Counted from the first letter of the stretch, positions 51,336 through 59,379 are shown. The stretch is 64,000 nt of DNA from Oscillospiraceae bacterium (GCA_902761635.1 CACWLG010000010.1:1-64000); one strand, 5' to 3'. Numbers and translations are program-made. Notes: generated from the sequence alone by a model not told the origin.

Positions 51336-52739
51336 TTACGCGTCCTTGCTCTTGATGTACTTGTCGATCGACACGGCGCCCGCCTTGCCCGCGCCCATGG
51401 CGAGGATGACGGTCGCGGCGCCCGTGACGGCGTCGCCGCCGGCGAAGATGCCCTCACGCGCGGTCACGCCGCCCTCGTCGGCCTCGATGCCGCCCTTGCG
51501 GGTGAAGGTCAGGCCGCCGGTGGTGTTGCGGATCAGAGGGTTGGGGCTGGTGCCGATGGCGATGATGACGGTGTCCACGTCCAGGACCCACTCGCTGCCC
51601 GGCACGGGGACGGGGGAGCGGCGGCCCTTCTCGTCGGGCTCGCCCAGCTCCTGGCGCAGAAGCTCGATGCCGGTGACAAAGCCGTCGTCGCCCGCGAGGA
51701 TGCGGGTGGGATTGTTGAGGAGGTTGAACTCGATGCCCTCGGCCTCGGCATGCTCGACCTCTTCGAGTCTCGCAGGCAGCTCATCGCGGCCACGGCGGTA
51801 GCAGATATACACATGCTCCGCGCCCAGACGCTTGGCAACACGCGCGGCGTCCATGGCCACGTTGCCCGCGCCGACGACGGCGACACGGTGGAAGTGCTTG
51901 ATGGGAGTGTCGTAATCGTCACGATAGGCCTTCATGAGGTTGACGCGGGTCAGCAGCTCATTGGCGGTGTAGACGCCCAGCAGGTTTTCGCCGGGGATGT
52001 GCAGGAACTGGGGCAGGCCTGCGCCGGAGCCGATGAACACGGCCTCAAAGCCGTCGGCAAACAGCTCGTCCACAGTCTCGGACTTGCCGATGATGGCGTT
52101 GTTCACGATCTTGACGCCCATGGCCTTGAGGTTGTCAATCTCCTTGGCGACGATCTCCTTGGGCAGACGGAACTGCGGAATGCCGTATACCAGCACGCCG
52201 CCGGACTTGTGCAGGGCCTCGAAGATGGTCACGTCATAGCCCATCTTGCGCAGGTCGCCCGCGCAGGTCAGACCCGCAGGGCCGGAGCCGACCACGGCGA
52301 TCTTATGGCCGTTGGAGGCGGGAGCCTCGACATCGACCTTGCCGAGCCTGGCCTGCTCGGTCATGTGCCAGTCTGCCACAAAGCGCTCGAGCCTGCCGAT
52401 GGCGACGGACTCGCCCTTCATGCCGCGGACGCACTTGGATTCGCACTGCTTCTCCTGCGGGCATACGCGGCCGCAGACGGCGGGCAGGGAGTTGGTGGAG
52501 GTGATGATGTCATAGGCTTCCTCAAACGCGCCCTCAGCCACCTTGGCGATAAACTCGGGGATGCGCACGGCCACAGGGCAGCCGGTGCGGCAGGCGGGAT
52601 TCTTGCAGTTGAGGCAGCGCTTGGCCTCGTCCATGGCCATCTCGGGGGTGTAGCCCAGGGCTACTTCATCGAAATTGCCGGCGCGGACGATGGGGTCCTG
52701 CTCGGGCATTTCGTTCTTGGTCAGTCTCATATTAGCCAT
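51336..52739 (-). CDS. nfnB: NfnB: NADPH-side subunit of ferredoxin:NADP oxidoreductase (GltD-like)
   Basis: 467 residues. N-terminal 4Fe-4S region (CLNCKNPACRTGCPV and CGRVCPQEKQCESKCV, about 40-110), FAD site VVGSGPAGLTCAGDLRKMGYDVTIFEA and NADPH site VAVVGAGNVAMDAARVAKRLGA, ending in GIFAGGDAVTGAATVILAMGAGK. Alone it would be called the glutamate synthase small subunit, but there is no large subunit, and it overlaps by eight bases the gene for the NfnA-type partner. NfnAB couples NADH and reduced ferredoxin oxidation to reduction of two NADP by flavin-based bifurcation, in the cytoplasm. Confidence 0.92.
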   Translation of the reverse strand: MANMRLTKNEMPEQDPIVRAGNFDEVALGYTPEMAMDEAKRCLNCKNPACRTGCPVAVRIPEFIAKVAEGAFEEAYDIITSTNSLPAVCGRVCPQEKQCESKCVRGMKGESVAIGRLERFVADWHMTEQARLGKVDVEAPASNGHKIAVVGSGPAGLTCAGDLRKMGYDVTIFEALHKSGGVLVYGIPQFRLPKEIVAKEIDNLKAMGVKIVNNAIIGKSETVDELFADGFEAVFIGSGAGLPQFLHIPGENLLGVYTANELLTRVNLMKAYRDDYDTPIKHFHRVAVVGAGNVAMDAARVAKRLGAEHVYICYRRGRDELPARLEEVEHAEAEGIEFNLLNNPTRILAGDDGFVTGIELLRQELGEPDEKGRRSPVPVPGSEWVLDVDTVIIAIGTSPNPLIRNTTGGLTFTRKGGIEADEGGVTAREGIFAGGDAVTGAATVILAMGAGKAGAVSIDKYIKSKDA

Positions 52740-53598
52740 TTCTCTTTCCTCCCGTCATGTTGCAGATGTGCTGGGCCGCGGCGTCCTGCTCGTCCTTGTA
52801 GAAGGCGGCGCGCTTGATGAGCGAGTCAAAATCGACCTGGTGGGCGTCGAAGTCCGGGCCGTCCACGCATGCGAACTTCGTCTCGCCGCCGACGATGACG
52901 CGGCAGCCGCCGCACATGCCGGTGCCGTCGACCATGATGGGGTCGAGGGAGATGATGGTGTTGATGCCGTAGGGCCTTGTCACGTCGGCCAGGAATTTCA
53001 TCATGATGTCGGGGCCGATGGCGATGACGCGGTCAAACTGGGGCTTGCCCTCCTTGATGTTGTTCTCAATCTCCTGCTTGAGGTAGACCGTGGTGAAACC
53101 CTTCTCGCCGTAGGTGCCGTCGTCGGTGCACATGATGAGCTTGTCGGAGGCCTCCTTCAGCTCGTCCTTGAGGATGACGATGTCGGCAGAGCGGAAGCCG
53201 CCGATGAAGGTGACCTCGATGCCGCGCTTGTGCATCTCCTTGGCGATGGGATAGGCGATGGCGCAGCCCACGCCGCCGCCGACAACGCAGACCTTCTTCA
53301 GCCCTTCCATCTCGGTGGCTCTTCCGAGCGGGCCGACGAAGTCGGTGATATAGTCGCCCTGCTCGACGGTGTGGAGCATTTTGGTGGTGCGGCCCGCGGC
53401 CTGCACCATGACGGAGACGGTGCCCTTCTCGCGGTCCCAGTCAGCAACGGAGACAGGGACGCGCTCGCCCTGCTCGTCCAGACGGAAGATGACAAACTGA
53501 CCGGCCTGCGCGTGCTTCGCGGCCAGCGGCGCCTCGATCTCAAACAGGCAGATGGTCTTGGCGTCGTTGAGAAAACGCTTGGTTACTACCTTGTACAT
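52732..53598 (-). CDS. nfnA: NfnA: NAD/ferredoxin-side subunit
   Basis: 288 residues of ferredoxin-NADP reductase fold: FAD domain (AGQFVIFRLDEQGERVPVSVADWDREKGTV), NAD domain (VCVVGGGVGCAIAYPIAKEM) and C-terminal [2Fe-2S] site DGTGMCGGCRV with a later Cys in FACVDGPDFDAHQVDF. This is the dihydroorotate dehydrogenase electron-transfer-like subunit that pairs with NfnB. Promoter at 53665-53693; GAGGTGTTTCC before the ATG. First gene of the nfn operon. Confidence 0.92.
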   Translation of the reverse strand: MYKVVTKRFLNDAKTICLFEIEAPLAAKHAQAGQFVIFRLDEQGERVPVSVADWDREKGTVSVMVQAAGRTTKMLHTVEQGDYITDFVGPLGRATEMEGLKKVCVVGGGVGCAIAYPIAKEMHKRGIEVTFIGGFRSADIVILKDELKEASDKLIMCTDDGTYGEKGFTTVYLKQEIENNIKEGKPQFDRVIAIGPDIMMKFLADVTRPYGINTIISLDPIMVDGTGMCGGCRVIVGGETKFACVDGPDFDAHQVDFDSLIKRAAFYKDEQDAAAQHICNMTGGKRNG

Positions 53599-53664
53599 GG
53601 AAACACCTCTATGAAAAAATTTATAGTGCTGCGGGAATTGCTGCCGTCCTTTGACAACAGTACT

Positions 53665-53693
53665 ATTCTACCTGTATTGCGCCCTAAAGTCAA
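53665..53693 (-). promoter_or_regulatory. Promoter of nfnAB
   Basis: Minus strand TTGACT (53688-53693), 17-base spacer, TAGAAT (53665-53670), with an overlapping TTGACAACAG...-like inverted motif (TTGTCAAA) near the start site. Confidence 0.65.
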
Positions 53694-53717
53694 CGCTTTG
53701 TGGACATTTTTGCCGTT

Positions 53718-54308
53718 TTACATGCCGAAGTCGCCGTCGATGAGCACGACCTCCGTCTCCATGCCGCCCATGGGGGTCCACTGCACCGTCAGGGCCCGGC
53801 AAATGCGCTCGGGGCTGCGGCAGTCGTGGCAGGTCCCGTCGGCTTGACACGGCGTTTTCTTGCCGAGGCGGGCACAGTTCTGGACCGCGGCTGTGTTGCG
53901 CGCGCGGTAAAGGGCTGCGTCGTAGTCCGGCGCGATCTTGTTCGTGCCCACGACAATGTACACCTTCTCGTGCCCGAAGAGCATCCCGGCCACCCGGTTG
54001 CCGGTGCCGTCGATGTTGAGGATCTCGCCGTCCTCACTGAGGGCGTTGGCGCTGGAGAGATATACGTCCGCCAGTGCCGCCGCCTTCAGCGTGTCGCGCC
54101 CCGGTGTCTTCCAGTGCCAGTAGACAGTGTTGCTTTCCGCAAGCTTTTCATAGAGCCCCAGCGCCTCGACGGTCTTGCTGCCGCCGATGCCGACGGTCTT
54201 GCCGCGGACCGCGGCGGCGATGTGCTCCGCCGCCTCTGCGGCAGAGGCAAAATGACTGACCTTGAAGCCGCGGCCTTCCAGACTCCTGATGGTTTTTTCC
54301 AGATTCAT
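53718..54308 (-). CDS. LUD-domain protein
   Basis: 196 residues from ATG 54308 (GGAGATGATCAT upstream; a longer frame to 54380 has no site). DUF162/LUD fold: HIAAAVRGKTVGIGGSKTVEALGLYEKL, ADVYLSSANALSEDGEILNIDGTGNRVAGMLFGHEKVYIVVG, and a C-terminal CxxC-x-C-type cluster (CQADGTCHDCRSPERIC) that could bind an Fe-S cluster. LutC/LutB relatives act in lactate oxidation; short stand-alone LUD proteins in Clostridia have no proven role. Monocistronic. Confidence 0.88.
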   Translation of the reverse strand: MNLEKTIRSLEGRGFKVSHFASAAEAAEHIAAAVRGKTVGIGGSKTVEALGLYEKLAESNTVYWHWKTPGRDTLKAAALADVYLSSANALSEDGEILNIDGTGNRVAGMLFGHEKVYIVVGTNKIAPDYDAALYRARNTAAVQNCARLGKKTPCQADGTCHDCRSPERICRALTVQWTPMGGMETEVVLIDGDFGM

Positions 54309-54422
54309 ATGATCATCTCCCGGCTTTGTTTTTTCGGCCCGATCAACAGGATGATCGGGTTTCTTGGAATGAGTATACAACAGGCAGCCGACCCTGTCAA
54401 AGAAGATCGTGCGTTTTTCCTA

Positions 54423-54451
54423 TTGACAGCGTCACTTTACTATGCTAATAT
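54423..54451 (+). promoter_or_regulatory. Promoter of the racemase-linked ABC transporter operon
   Basis: TTGACA (54423-54428), 17-base spacer, TAATAT (54446-54451). Confidence 0.8.
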
Positions 54452-54515
54452 GCTAAATCGTTAAGACGCTGCAAACACAAAGTCAATTCCAACTACCGTA
54501 AAAGGAGAAACAGCT

Positions 54516-55325
54516 ATGAAAAAAACCATCCTTATTCTTCTGGCGCTGGTCATGACGGCCTCTCTTCTGTGCCCTGCCGCCTTCGCCGCGGACAGAACCT
54601 TCGTCATGGGCATCGACCCCGAGTATCCCCCCTTCAGCTACATGGGCGACGACGGCGAGTACACCGGCTTTGACGTCGAGGTCTGCAAGGCCGTCTGCGA
54701 TTACCTGGGCTGGAAGTTTGAAGTCTTTGGCGTCAACTGGGACGAGAAGCTGGTGCAGCTTGACTCCATGGAGTGCGACTGCGTCTGGTCCGGCATGACC
54801 ATCCTTGACAGCATGAAGGAAGCCGGCTACGTGATCTCCGCCCCCTACTATGACAACACCCAGGTTCTGGTCGTCAAGGCCGACAGCGGCTTTAAGTCCT
54901 CCAAGGATTTGGCCGGCAAGATCGTGGCGGTGCAGCTCGGCACCTCCGGTGAGTCTCTGCTCAACGGCGATCTCGCGGACATGGCCAAGACCTTCGATTC
55001 CGTCCTGACCTGCGACAGCTTCCTCAAGTGCTTCACCGAGCTGCAGGGCGGCGCGGTTGACGCGGTGTTCGTTGACATGCCCGTTGCAGCCAGTTACGTT
55101 GCCAAGCACGACGGCCTTGCCATTATCGACGAACAGCTCGGCGCCGAGCAGTACGGCATCGCCTTCCGCTCCGGCGACGCAGAGCTCTGCAAGGCAGTCG
55201 ATGACGCGGTGCAGGCTCTGGTTGCCAACGGCACCTATGCCAAGATCGCCGAGAAGGAAGAGTACGCCGATATCGTCAACAACCTCCTCTTCCTGAACAA
55301 GGATGCCGAAGCGCCTGCGGCATAA
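54516..55325 (+). CDS. Amino-acid ABC transporter substrate-binding protein
   Basis: 269 residues. Signal peptide (MKKTILILLALVMTASLLCPAAFA), then a family 3 solute-binding fold: FVMGIDPEYPPFSYMGDDGEYTGFDVEVCKAV, WDEKLVQLDSMECDCVWSGMTI, AGKIVAVQLGTSGESLL, GGAVDAVFVDMPVAASYV and YGIAFRSGD. The residues that contact the ligand amino and carboxyl groups (the GTSGE loop and the Asp near the hinge) are present; the side-chain preference cannot be read. AAAGGAGAAACAGCT precedes the ATG. First gene of a four-gene operon that ends in a racemase. Confidence 0.92.
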   Translation: MKKTILILLALVMTASLLCPAAFAADRTFVMGIDPEYPPFSYMGDDGEYTGFDVEVCKAVCDYLGWKFEVFGVNWDEKLVQLDSMECDCVWSGMTILDSMKEAGYVISAPYYDNTQVLVVKADSGFKSSKDLAGKIVAVQLGTSGESLLNGDLADMAKTFDSVLTCDSFLKCFTELQGGAVDAVFVDMPVAASYVAKHDGLAIIDEQLGAEQYGIAFRSGDAELCKAVDDAVQALVANGTYAKIAEKEEYADIVNNLLFLNKDAEAPAA

Positions 55326-55349
55326 GCAATCGTAACAAGCGAATCTGCA

Positions 55350-55379
55350 CCCGAAAGCGCAGGCTACTGCGCTTTCGGG
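55350..55379 (+). terminator. Hairpin between binding-protein and permease genes
   Basis: CCCGAAAGCGCA, loop GGCTAC, TGCGCTTTCGGG: perfect 12-bp stem followed by CGCTTCTTG. It would partly terminate, giving excess binding protein over permease, as often seen in ABC operons. Confidence 0.7.
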
Positions 55380-55419
55380 CGCTTCTTGTAATCCAAACTA
55401 TTGATAATGAGGTTTCCGT

Positions 55420-56067
55420 ATGTCCCTGATGACTATGATCGTCAAGATGAGCGAAGGTCTGGGCAAGACCTGCGCCATCTTTTTCCTGACCCTGCTCTTC
55501 TCCCTGCCGCTCGGCATGATCGTTGCGCTGCTGCGCATGAGCAAGGTGAAGCTCGTCTCCGCCGTCACGCGGTTCTTTATCACGATCCTGCGCGGCACAC
55601 CGCTGATGCTGCAGCTTCTCGCGGTCACCTATGGTCCCTATTATCTCTTTGGAGCCACGGTGGCGCGCAATAAGCTCATCCCGGTGGTGATCGCCTTTTC
55701 CATCAACTATGCCGCCTACTTTGCCGAGATCTACCGCGGCGGCATCGAGTCCATCCCCGTCGGGCAGTACGAGGCGGCCGAGGTCCTGGGCTATACCAGG
55801 ATCCAGACCTTTATGCGCATCATTCTGCCCCAGGTCATCAAGCGCATCATGCCCAGCGTTACCAACGAGGTCGTCACTCTGGTCAAGGATACCTCCATGG
55901 CCTTCACCGTCTCCTATCAGGAGATGTTCACCATCGGCAAGCAGATCGCAAACTCTCAGACGAGCTTTACGCCCTTCGTGGTGGCCGGCGCGTTCTACTA
56001 TATTTTCAACGTCATTGTGGACTATGTCATGGGCCGGATCGAAAAGCGGCTGGATTACTACAGGTGA
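55420..56067 (+). CDS. Amino-acid ABC transporter permease
   Basis: 215 residues, five membrane helices, HisM/GlnP type: [64 protein letters not shown] (EAA loop) and [18 protein letters not shown] single permease gene implies a homodimer. The start codon has only a weak GAGG (GATAATGAGGTTTCCGT) site. The stop is 14 bases from the ATPase gene. Confidence 0.92.
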   Translation: MSLMTMIVKMSEGLGKTCAIFFLTLLFSLPLGMIVALLRMSKVKLVSAVTRFFITILRGTPLMLQLLAVTYGPYYLFGATVARNKLIPVVIAFSINYAAYFAEIYRGGIESIPVGQYEAAEVLGYTRIQTFMRIILPQVIKRIMPSVTNEVVTLVKDTSMAFTVSYQEMFTIGKQIANSQTSFTPFVVAGAFYYIFNVIVDYVMGRIEKRLDYYR

Positions 56068-56081
56068 GAGGGGGGCACGAC

Positions 56082-56858
56082 ATGGCAGAGATCAACAGCA
56101 GCACGGGCGCCGCGCCCAGCATCCTCAGTATCCGCAGCCTCCAGAAATCCTTCGACTCGGTCAGCGTGCTCAGGGACATTTCCCTTTCGGTCGAGCGGGG
56201 CAATGTGGTCTCCATCATCGGCCCGTCCGGCTCGGGCAAATCGACGCTCCTGCGCTGCGCCTCCTTCCTGGAGCATGCCGACGGCGGCGATATCCTCTAT
56301 GACGGGGAGTATGCCCTGCACAATGGGGTGTATGCCCAGAAGGCGGAGCTGGCCCGCTTCCGGACCCGCTTCGGCCTGGTCTTCCAAAACTTCCAGCTCT
56401 TCCCGCACTATTCGGTCCTGCGCAATGTCTCCGAAGCGCCGATCCTTCACGGAGAGAATAAGGACGAGGTGCACGCGCGGGCCCTGGAGCTGCTCAAAAA
56501 GATGGGCCTGGAGGGCCGGGAGAAGGCCTATCCCTATCAGCTCTCCGGCGGCCAGCAGCAGCGCGTCGCCATCGCACGCGCCCTGTGCATGCGGCCCGAG
56601 ATCCTTTTCTTTGACGAGCCGACCTCCGCTCTGGACCCGGAACTCACCGGCGAGGTGCTGAAGGTCATCCGTCAGCTTGCCGAAGAGAGGATGACCATGG
56701 TGGTCGTCACCCACGAAATGCCCTTTGCCAAAGCGGTCAGCAACCGCGTGATCTTCATGGCGGACGGTGTGATCGTGGAGCAGGGCGACCCGAAGGAAGT
56801 TTTCGACAATCCGCGCGAGGAGCGCACAAAACAGTTTCTGCGCGTCTTTGAGCGCTGA
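56082..56858 (+). CDS. Amino-acid ABC transporter ATP-binding protein
   Basis: 258 residues from ATG 56082 (GAGAGGGGGG upstream). Walker [11 protein letters not shown]-loop [13 protein letters not shown], signature [15 protein letters not shown], Walker [15 protein letters not shown] and switch VVVTHEM: the full GlnQ/HisP set. A slightly longer N terminus ([11 protein letters not shown]) than usual. Works with the permease above. Confidence 0.95.
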   Translation: MAEINSSTGAAPSILSIRSLQKSFDSVSVLRDISLSVERGNVVSIIGPSGSGKSTLLRCASFLEHADGGDILYDGEYALHNGVYAQKAELARFRTRFGLVFQNFQLFPHYSVLRNVSEAPILHGENKDEVHARALELLKKMGLEGREKAYPYQLSGGQQQRVAIARALCMRPEILFFDEPTSALDPELTGEVLKVIRQLAEERMTMVVVTHEMPFAKAVSNRVIFMADGVIVEQGDPKEVFDNPREERTKQFLRVFER

Positions 56859-56861
56859 GCT

Positions 56862-57710
56862 ATGAAAAACGAAAACGTGCTGCGCTGCAGCATTCTTGAT
56901 CCCACCGGGAACATCACCGCCATTGTGGAGAGCCCCGTGGAGATCGCCCGGCAGCCGTCAGTCGCCGCCGCCATCATGCGCCGCTGCCCGGAGGTGGAGC
57001 AGGTGGGCTTCCTGCGGATGCTGCCGGAGGATGGCTCCGCACAGGCAGAGCTGCGCATGGCGGGGGGCGAATTCTGCGGCAATGCCTCCATGAGCGCGGC
57101 TATGCTGCTTCAGGCCGGGAAAGGACGGAAGGACGGGGAGACCGCTCTCCGCCTGCGGGTTTCCGGTGCCTCGGCGCCGGTCGATCTGCTCCTGCGGCCC
57201 GAGGAGGACGACGCCTGCCTTGCGGAAATCCGTATGCCTCCGGCTCTCGGCATCCGGGAGACGGCGTTCACATTCGGAGAAGTGCGCGGGGTGCTGCCTC
57301 TCATCGGGATGGAGGGAATCTCACACCTCGTGGTAGAGCCGGAATCTGTGTTTTACACCCTGCTGCAGGATCGGCCCGCCGCCGAAGAGGCGGTGCGGCG
57401 CTTCTGCGCGGACCTGGGCGCATACGGCCTTGGCCTTTTGTTCCTCGAAGGGAAGGGGAGCGAGCGGAGCATGACGCCGCTTGTCTATGTCCCCGGCAGC
57501 GGGACCTGCTTCTGGGAAAACTCCTGCGCCAGCGGCAGCGCTGCCGTCGGCATGCTCCTGGCGTCCAGGGTGGGAAAACGAGAAGTATTTGTGCTGCGCG
57601 AGCCCGGCGGCACCCTCCGGGTCGAGAGCGACCCAGCCGGCCGGGAGACGCTGCTTTGCGGCCGTGTACGCCTGACGCAGCGGCTGGAGATCCCGGAAGA
57701 GGAGCTTTGA
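56862..57710 (+). CDS. CntK-like (DapF-fold) amino-acid racemase
   Basis: 282 residues of the diaminopimelate-epimerase fold. Both catalytic cysteines are present: C72 in GGEFCGNASMS and C222 in ENSCASGSAAVG. The N terminus reads LDPTGNITAIV instead of the GLGNDF of true DapF, and EQVGF, WENSC and REPGGTLRV match what I recall of the Staphylococcus histidine racemase CntK (SGNMT, EQVGF, NEFCGNATMS, WENSCGSGTAS, QPGGS). A broad-range or histidine racemase is thus more likely than lysine biosynthesis. It starts three bases after the ATPase stop, so substrate is presumably imported or exported by the linked transporter. No metallophore synthase or dehydrogenase gene is present. Confidence 0.8.
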   Translation: MKNENVLRCSILDPTGNITAIVESPVEIARQPSVAAAIMRRCPEVEQVGFLRMLPEDGSAQAELRMAGGEFCGNASMSAAMLLQAGKGRKDGETALRLRVSGASAPVDLLLRPEEDDACLAEIRMPPALGIRETAFTFGEVRGVLPLIGMEGISHLVVEPESVFYTLLQDRPAAEEAVRRFCADLGAYGLGLLFLEGKGSERSMTPLVYVPGSGTCFWENSCASGSAAVGMLLASRVGKREVFVLREPGGTLRVESDPAGRETLLCGRVRLTQRLEIPEEEL

Positions 57711-57754
57711 GACGCGGATGATAACGAAAAGCGGGAAAAAATTTCAGAAAGTTG

Positions 57755-57784
57755 TTGACATTCCGGCACTTCATATGGTATTAT
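57755..57784 (+). promoter_or_regulatory. Promoter of the tRNA cluster
   Basis: TTGACA (57755-57760), 18-base spacer, TATTAT (57779-57784), 25 bases before tRNA-Gly. Confidence 0.8.
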
Positions 57785-57808
57785 CTCAGGGCTGAATGGG
57801 GACGACGT

Positions 57809-57882
57809 GCGGGTGTAGTTCAATGGTAGAACACCAGCCTTCCAAGCTGGATACGTGGGTTCGATTCCCATCACCCGCTCCA
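57809..57882 (+). tRNA. tRNA-Gly (TCC)
   Basis: Acceptor GCGGGTG/CACCCGC, D arm TAGTTCAATGGTAGAA, anticodon loop CTTCCAA (TCC), T arm GTGGGTTCGATTCCCAT, and encoded CCA. All stems pair. Confidence 0.97.
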
Positions 57883-58034
57883 ACGTCAGAGGAAGCTTGC
57901 TCCATTTCGCTTCCACGGTTTGCGTAAGAGCCGGGAAAGCTGCATATCCGCAAGCTCCCTCTTCCTTCCCAAATTGAGCCCGCTTCGCTGGGCTGCAATT
58001 TGGCGATGAGTGCGTTGGTGCGGGCTTGATACAT
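57883..58034 (+). repeat. tRNA spacer with paired hairpins, homologous to 58112-58240
   Basis: Contains AGCTTGC...GCAAGCT enclosing CGG-TTTGCGTAAGAG-CCG, then a second hairpin AAATTGAGCCC / GGGCTGCAATTT with a GCTTCGCT loop. The next spacer has the same order with changed but still complementary arms. Confidence 0.65.
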
Positions 58035-58111
58035 GCGCCAATAGCTCAGCAGGATAGAGCAACTGCCTTCTAAGCAGTAGGTCGGGGGTTCGAATCCCTC
58101 TTGGCGTGCCA
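58035..58111 (+). tRNA. tRNA-Arg (TCT)
   Basis: Acceptor GCGCCAA/TTGGCGT (first pair G-U), D arm TAGCTCAGCAGGATAGAGCA, anticodon loop CTTCTAA (TCT), T arm GGGGGTTCGAATCCCTC, encoded CCA. Confidence 0.97.
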
Positions 58112-58379
58112 GAACGTCAGGAGAAACTTACTTCATTCCGTTTCCGCTGTTTGCGTAAGAGCGGCGAAAGCTCCATATCCGTAAGTTTCTTCCTTCCTTT
58201 CAAACACAAACCTGCTTCGCCGGGCTTTGTGTTTGCGTGTAAAGACCATTGCGGGCCGTGGTTTGCGGCGCGTGGTTTTGATATAGCCTCTCCGCAAGGG
58301 GAGCGCAGCAGGAAAACAACTTCAAAGCTTTGGCTTTGGGTTTATGATAGGACGTGCGGTTAACCGCGCGGACAAATAT
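58112..58379 (+). repeat. tRNA spacer with hairpins
   Basis: The first part (58112-58240) mirrors the previous spacer: AACTTAC...GTAAGTT around CCGCT-GTTTGCGTAAG-AGCGG, then AAACACAAACCT / GGCTTTGTGTTT with a GCTTCGCC loop. The rest, to 58379, has a short CTCTCCGCAAGGGGAG hairpin and no gene. Confidence 0.6.
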
Positions 58380-58456
58380 GGTGGGATTAGCTCAGTTGGT
58401 AGAGCACCGGATTGTGGTTCCGGGTGTCGTGGGTTCGAGCCCCATATCCCACCCCA
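58380..58456 (+). tRNA. tRNA-His (GTG)
   Basis: Begins with the encoded G-1 (58380) opposite C73; acceptor GTGGGAT/ATCCCAC, anticodon loop TTGTGGT (GTG), T arm GTGGGTTCGAGCCCCAT, encoded CCA. Confidence 0.97.
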
Positions 58457-58505
58457 CTGTAAACGAGCCGAGGCCGGCCTCGCCGGTCTCGGTTTGCTGA
58501 TTAAT
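58457..58505 (+). repeat. tRNA spacer hairpin (His-Gln)
   Basis: AAACGAGCCGAGGCC / GGTCTCGGTTT-type stem around a GGCCTCGCC loop: third member of the spacer hairpin family. Confidence 0.55.
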
Positions 58506-58579
58506 TGGGATGTAGTGTAATGGTAACACACCGGACTTTGACTCCGATATAGTGGGTTCGAGTCCCGCCATCCCAGCCA
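58506..58579 (+). tRNA. tRNA-Gln (TTG)
   Basis: Acceptor TGGGATG/CATCCCA (U1-A72, typical of Gln), D arm TAGTGTAATGGTAACA, anticodon loop CTTTGAC (TTG), T arm GTGGGTTCGAGTCCCGC, encoded CCA. Confidence 0.97.
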
Positions 58580-58645
58580 CAGCGTCATATCCAAATCGAA
58601 ACCGCTTTGCCGGGTTTCGATTTGGGAGGACGTTTTTCTGAACAC
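58580..58645 (+). repeat. tRNA spacer hairpin (Gln-Lys)
   Basis: CCAAATCGAAACC / GGTTTCGATTTGG, a perfect 13-bp stem with loop GCTTTGCCG, followed six bases on by TTTTT. Fourth member of the spacer hairpin family, with a completely different but perfectly paired stem. Confidence 0.65.
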
Positions 58646-58721
58646 GCCCCAGTAGCTCAGGAGGTAGAGCACCTGCCTTTTAAGCAGGGTGTCCGGGGTT
58701 CGAGTCCCCGCTGGAGCACCA
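58646..58721 (+). tRNA. tRNA-Lys (TTT) with an acceptor-stem mismatch
   Basis: D arm TAGCTCAGGAGGTAGAGCA, anticodon loop CTTTTAA (TTT), T arm CGGGGTTCGAGTCCCCG, encoded CCA. Acceptor GCCCCAG against CTGGAGC leaves C3 opposite A70; all other pairs form. Confidence 0.93.
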
Positions 58722-58790
58722 AATCATCCCCGCAGCTTGATACAACGGGGATGATTTCTTTGTGATATGCTGAAAGGGGTGAAGACATAC

Positions 58791-59306
58791 ATGATACAGT
58801 CAAACAAGGCCATGAAACTACTGCTTCTTCAGCATAAGATTGATGTTGATGCCGTCAACACCAACAATTCTTATCCGATCTGGAAGAAACATGATCAGGC
58901 AGGCAGACCGTATTGGGGCGTCTCGGATTTTTGGAATCTGGATCAGAATAGACCCACTTCATCGGAAGATCTTTCACAGTTGGAATGGGATGGAAATGAA
59001 GTGCATCTCGATGCATACGCAGAGGATCAGATCCCGGGGATCCTCATAGAATCAATCGGGATCATAAAGGCTTGGATGCAGCAGTTAGAGCACGAAGAAC
59101 CGGATATGCCGTTTCTGATATTGGCAAGCTATGACGACGGAGGCGAACTGGTGAACAGGGAAGACTTCCCGGACAGCTGCTATTCGATCACTTTTCGTTT
59201 CTGGGCGGCGCGCGGCGAAAATACCGTTGTGAATCTTGCGTCCTTTGAGGATTGGGAACAGCCTGCTCTTCTGGCTGGCTGCAACAAATTTACCCGCTCA
59301 CTCTGA
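58791..59306 (+). CDS. Hypothetical protein after the tRNA cluster
   Basis: 171 residues from ATG 58791 (AAAGGGG 11 bases upstream). No signal peptide or membrane helix. Notable text: SYPIWKKHDQAGRPYWGVSDFWNLDQNRPTS, HLDAYAEDQIPGILIESIGIIKAWMQQL, FLILASYDDGGELVNREDFPDSCYSITFRFW. The aromatic and acidic content and small size resemble immunity proteins, but I cannot name a family. It is AT-richer than the flanking genes and sits directly 3' of a tRNA, a common landing place for acquired genes; there is no toxin beside it. Ends at a terminator. Confidence 0.65.
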   Translation: MIQSNKAMKLLLLQHKIDVDAVNTNNSYPIWKKHDQAGRPYWGVSDFWNLDQNRPTSSEDLSQLEWDGNEVHLDAYAEDQIPGILIESIGIIKAWMQQLEHEEPDMPFLILASYDDGGELVNREDFPDSCYSITFRFWAARGENTVVNLASFEDWEQPALLAGCNKFTRSL

Positions 59307-59341
59307 TAAGGTGCATTGTATCAAGTATGCCGTGCAGACAC

Positions 59342-59379
59342 AAAAAAGCACGAGAGGCCAATGGCCTTCCGTGCTTTTT
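59342..59379. terminator. Terminator after the hypothetical gene
   Basis: AAAAAGCAC ... GTGCTTTTT with an inner GGCC/GGCC pairing; flanked by A and T runs, so it works on both strands. Confidence 0.8.

Noticed and set aside
51336..52739. Calling the gene glutamate synthase small subunit
   Set aside because: No large subunit is present, and it overlaps an NfnA-type subunit gene, which fits NfnAB better.
56862..57710. Calling the gene dapF for lysine biosynthesis
   Set aside because: Both cysteines are present, but the N-terminal GLGNDF signature is replaced by TGNIT and other motifs are CntK-like; the operon is a transporter.
57786..58672. Minus-strand frames across the tRNA cluster (e.g. 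GDGNRTHVSSLEGW-like peptides)
   Set aside because: These are translations of tRNA genes, a well-known false annotation.
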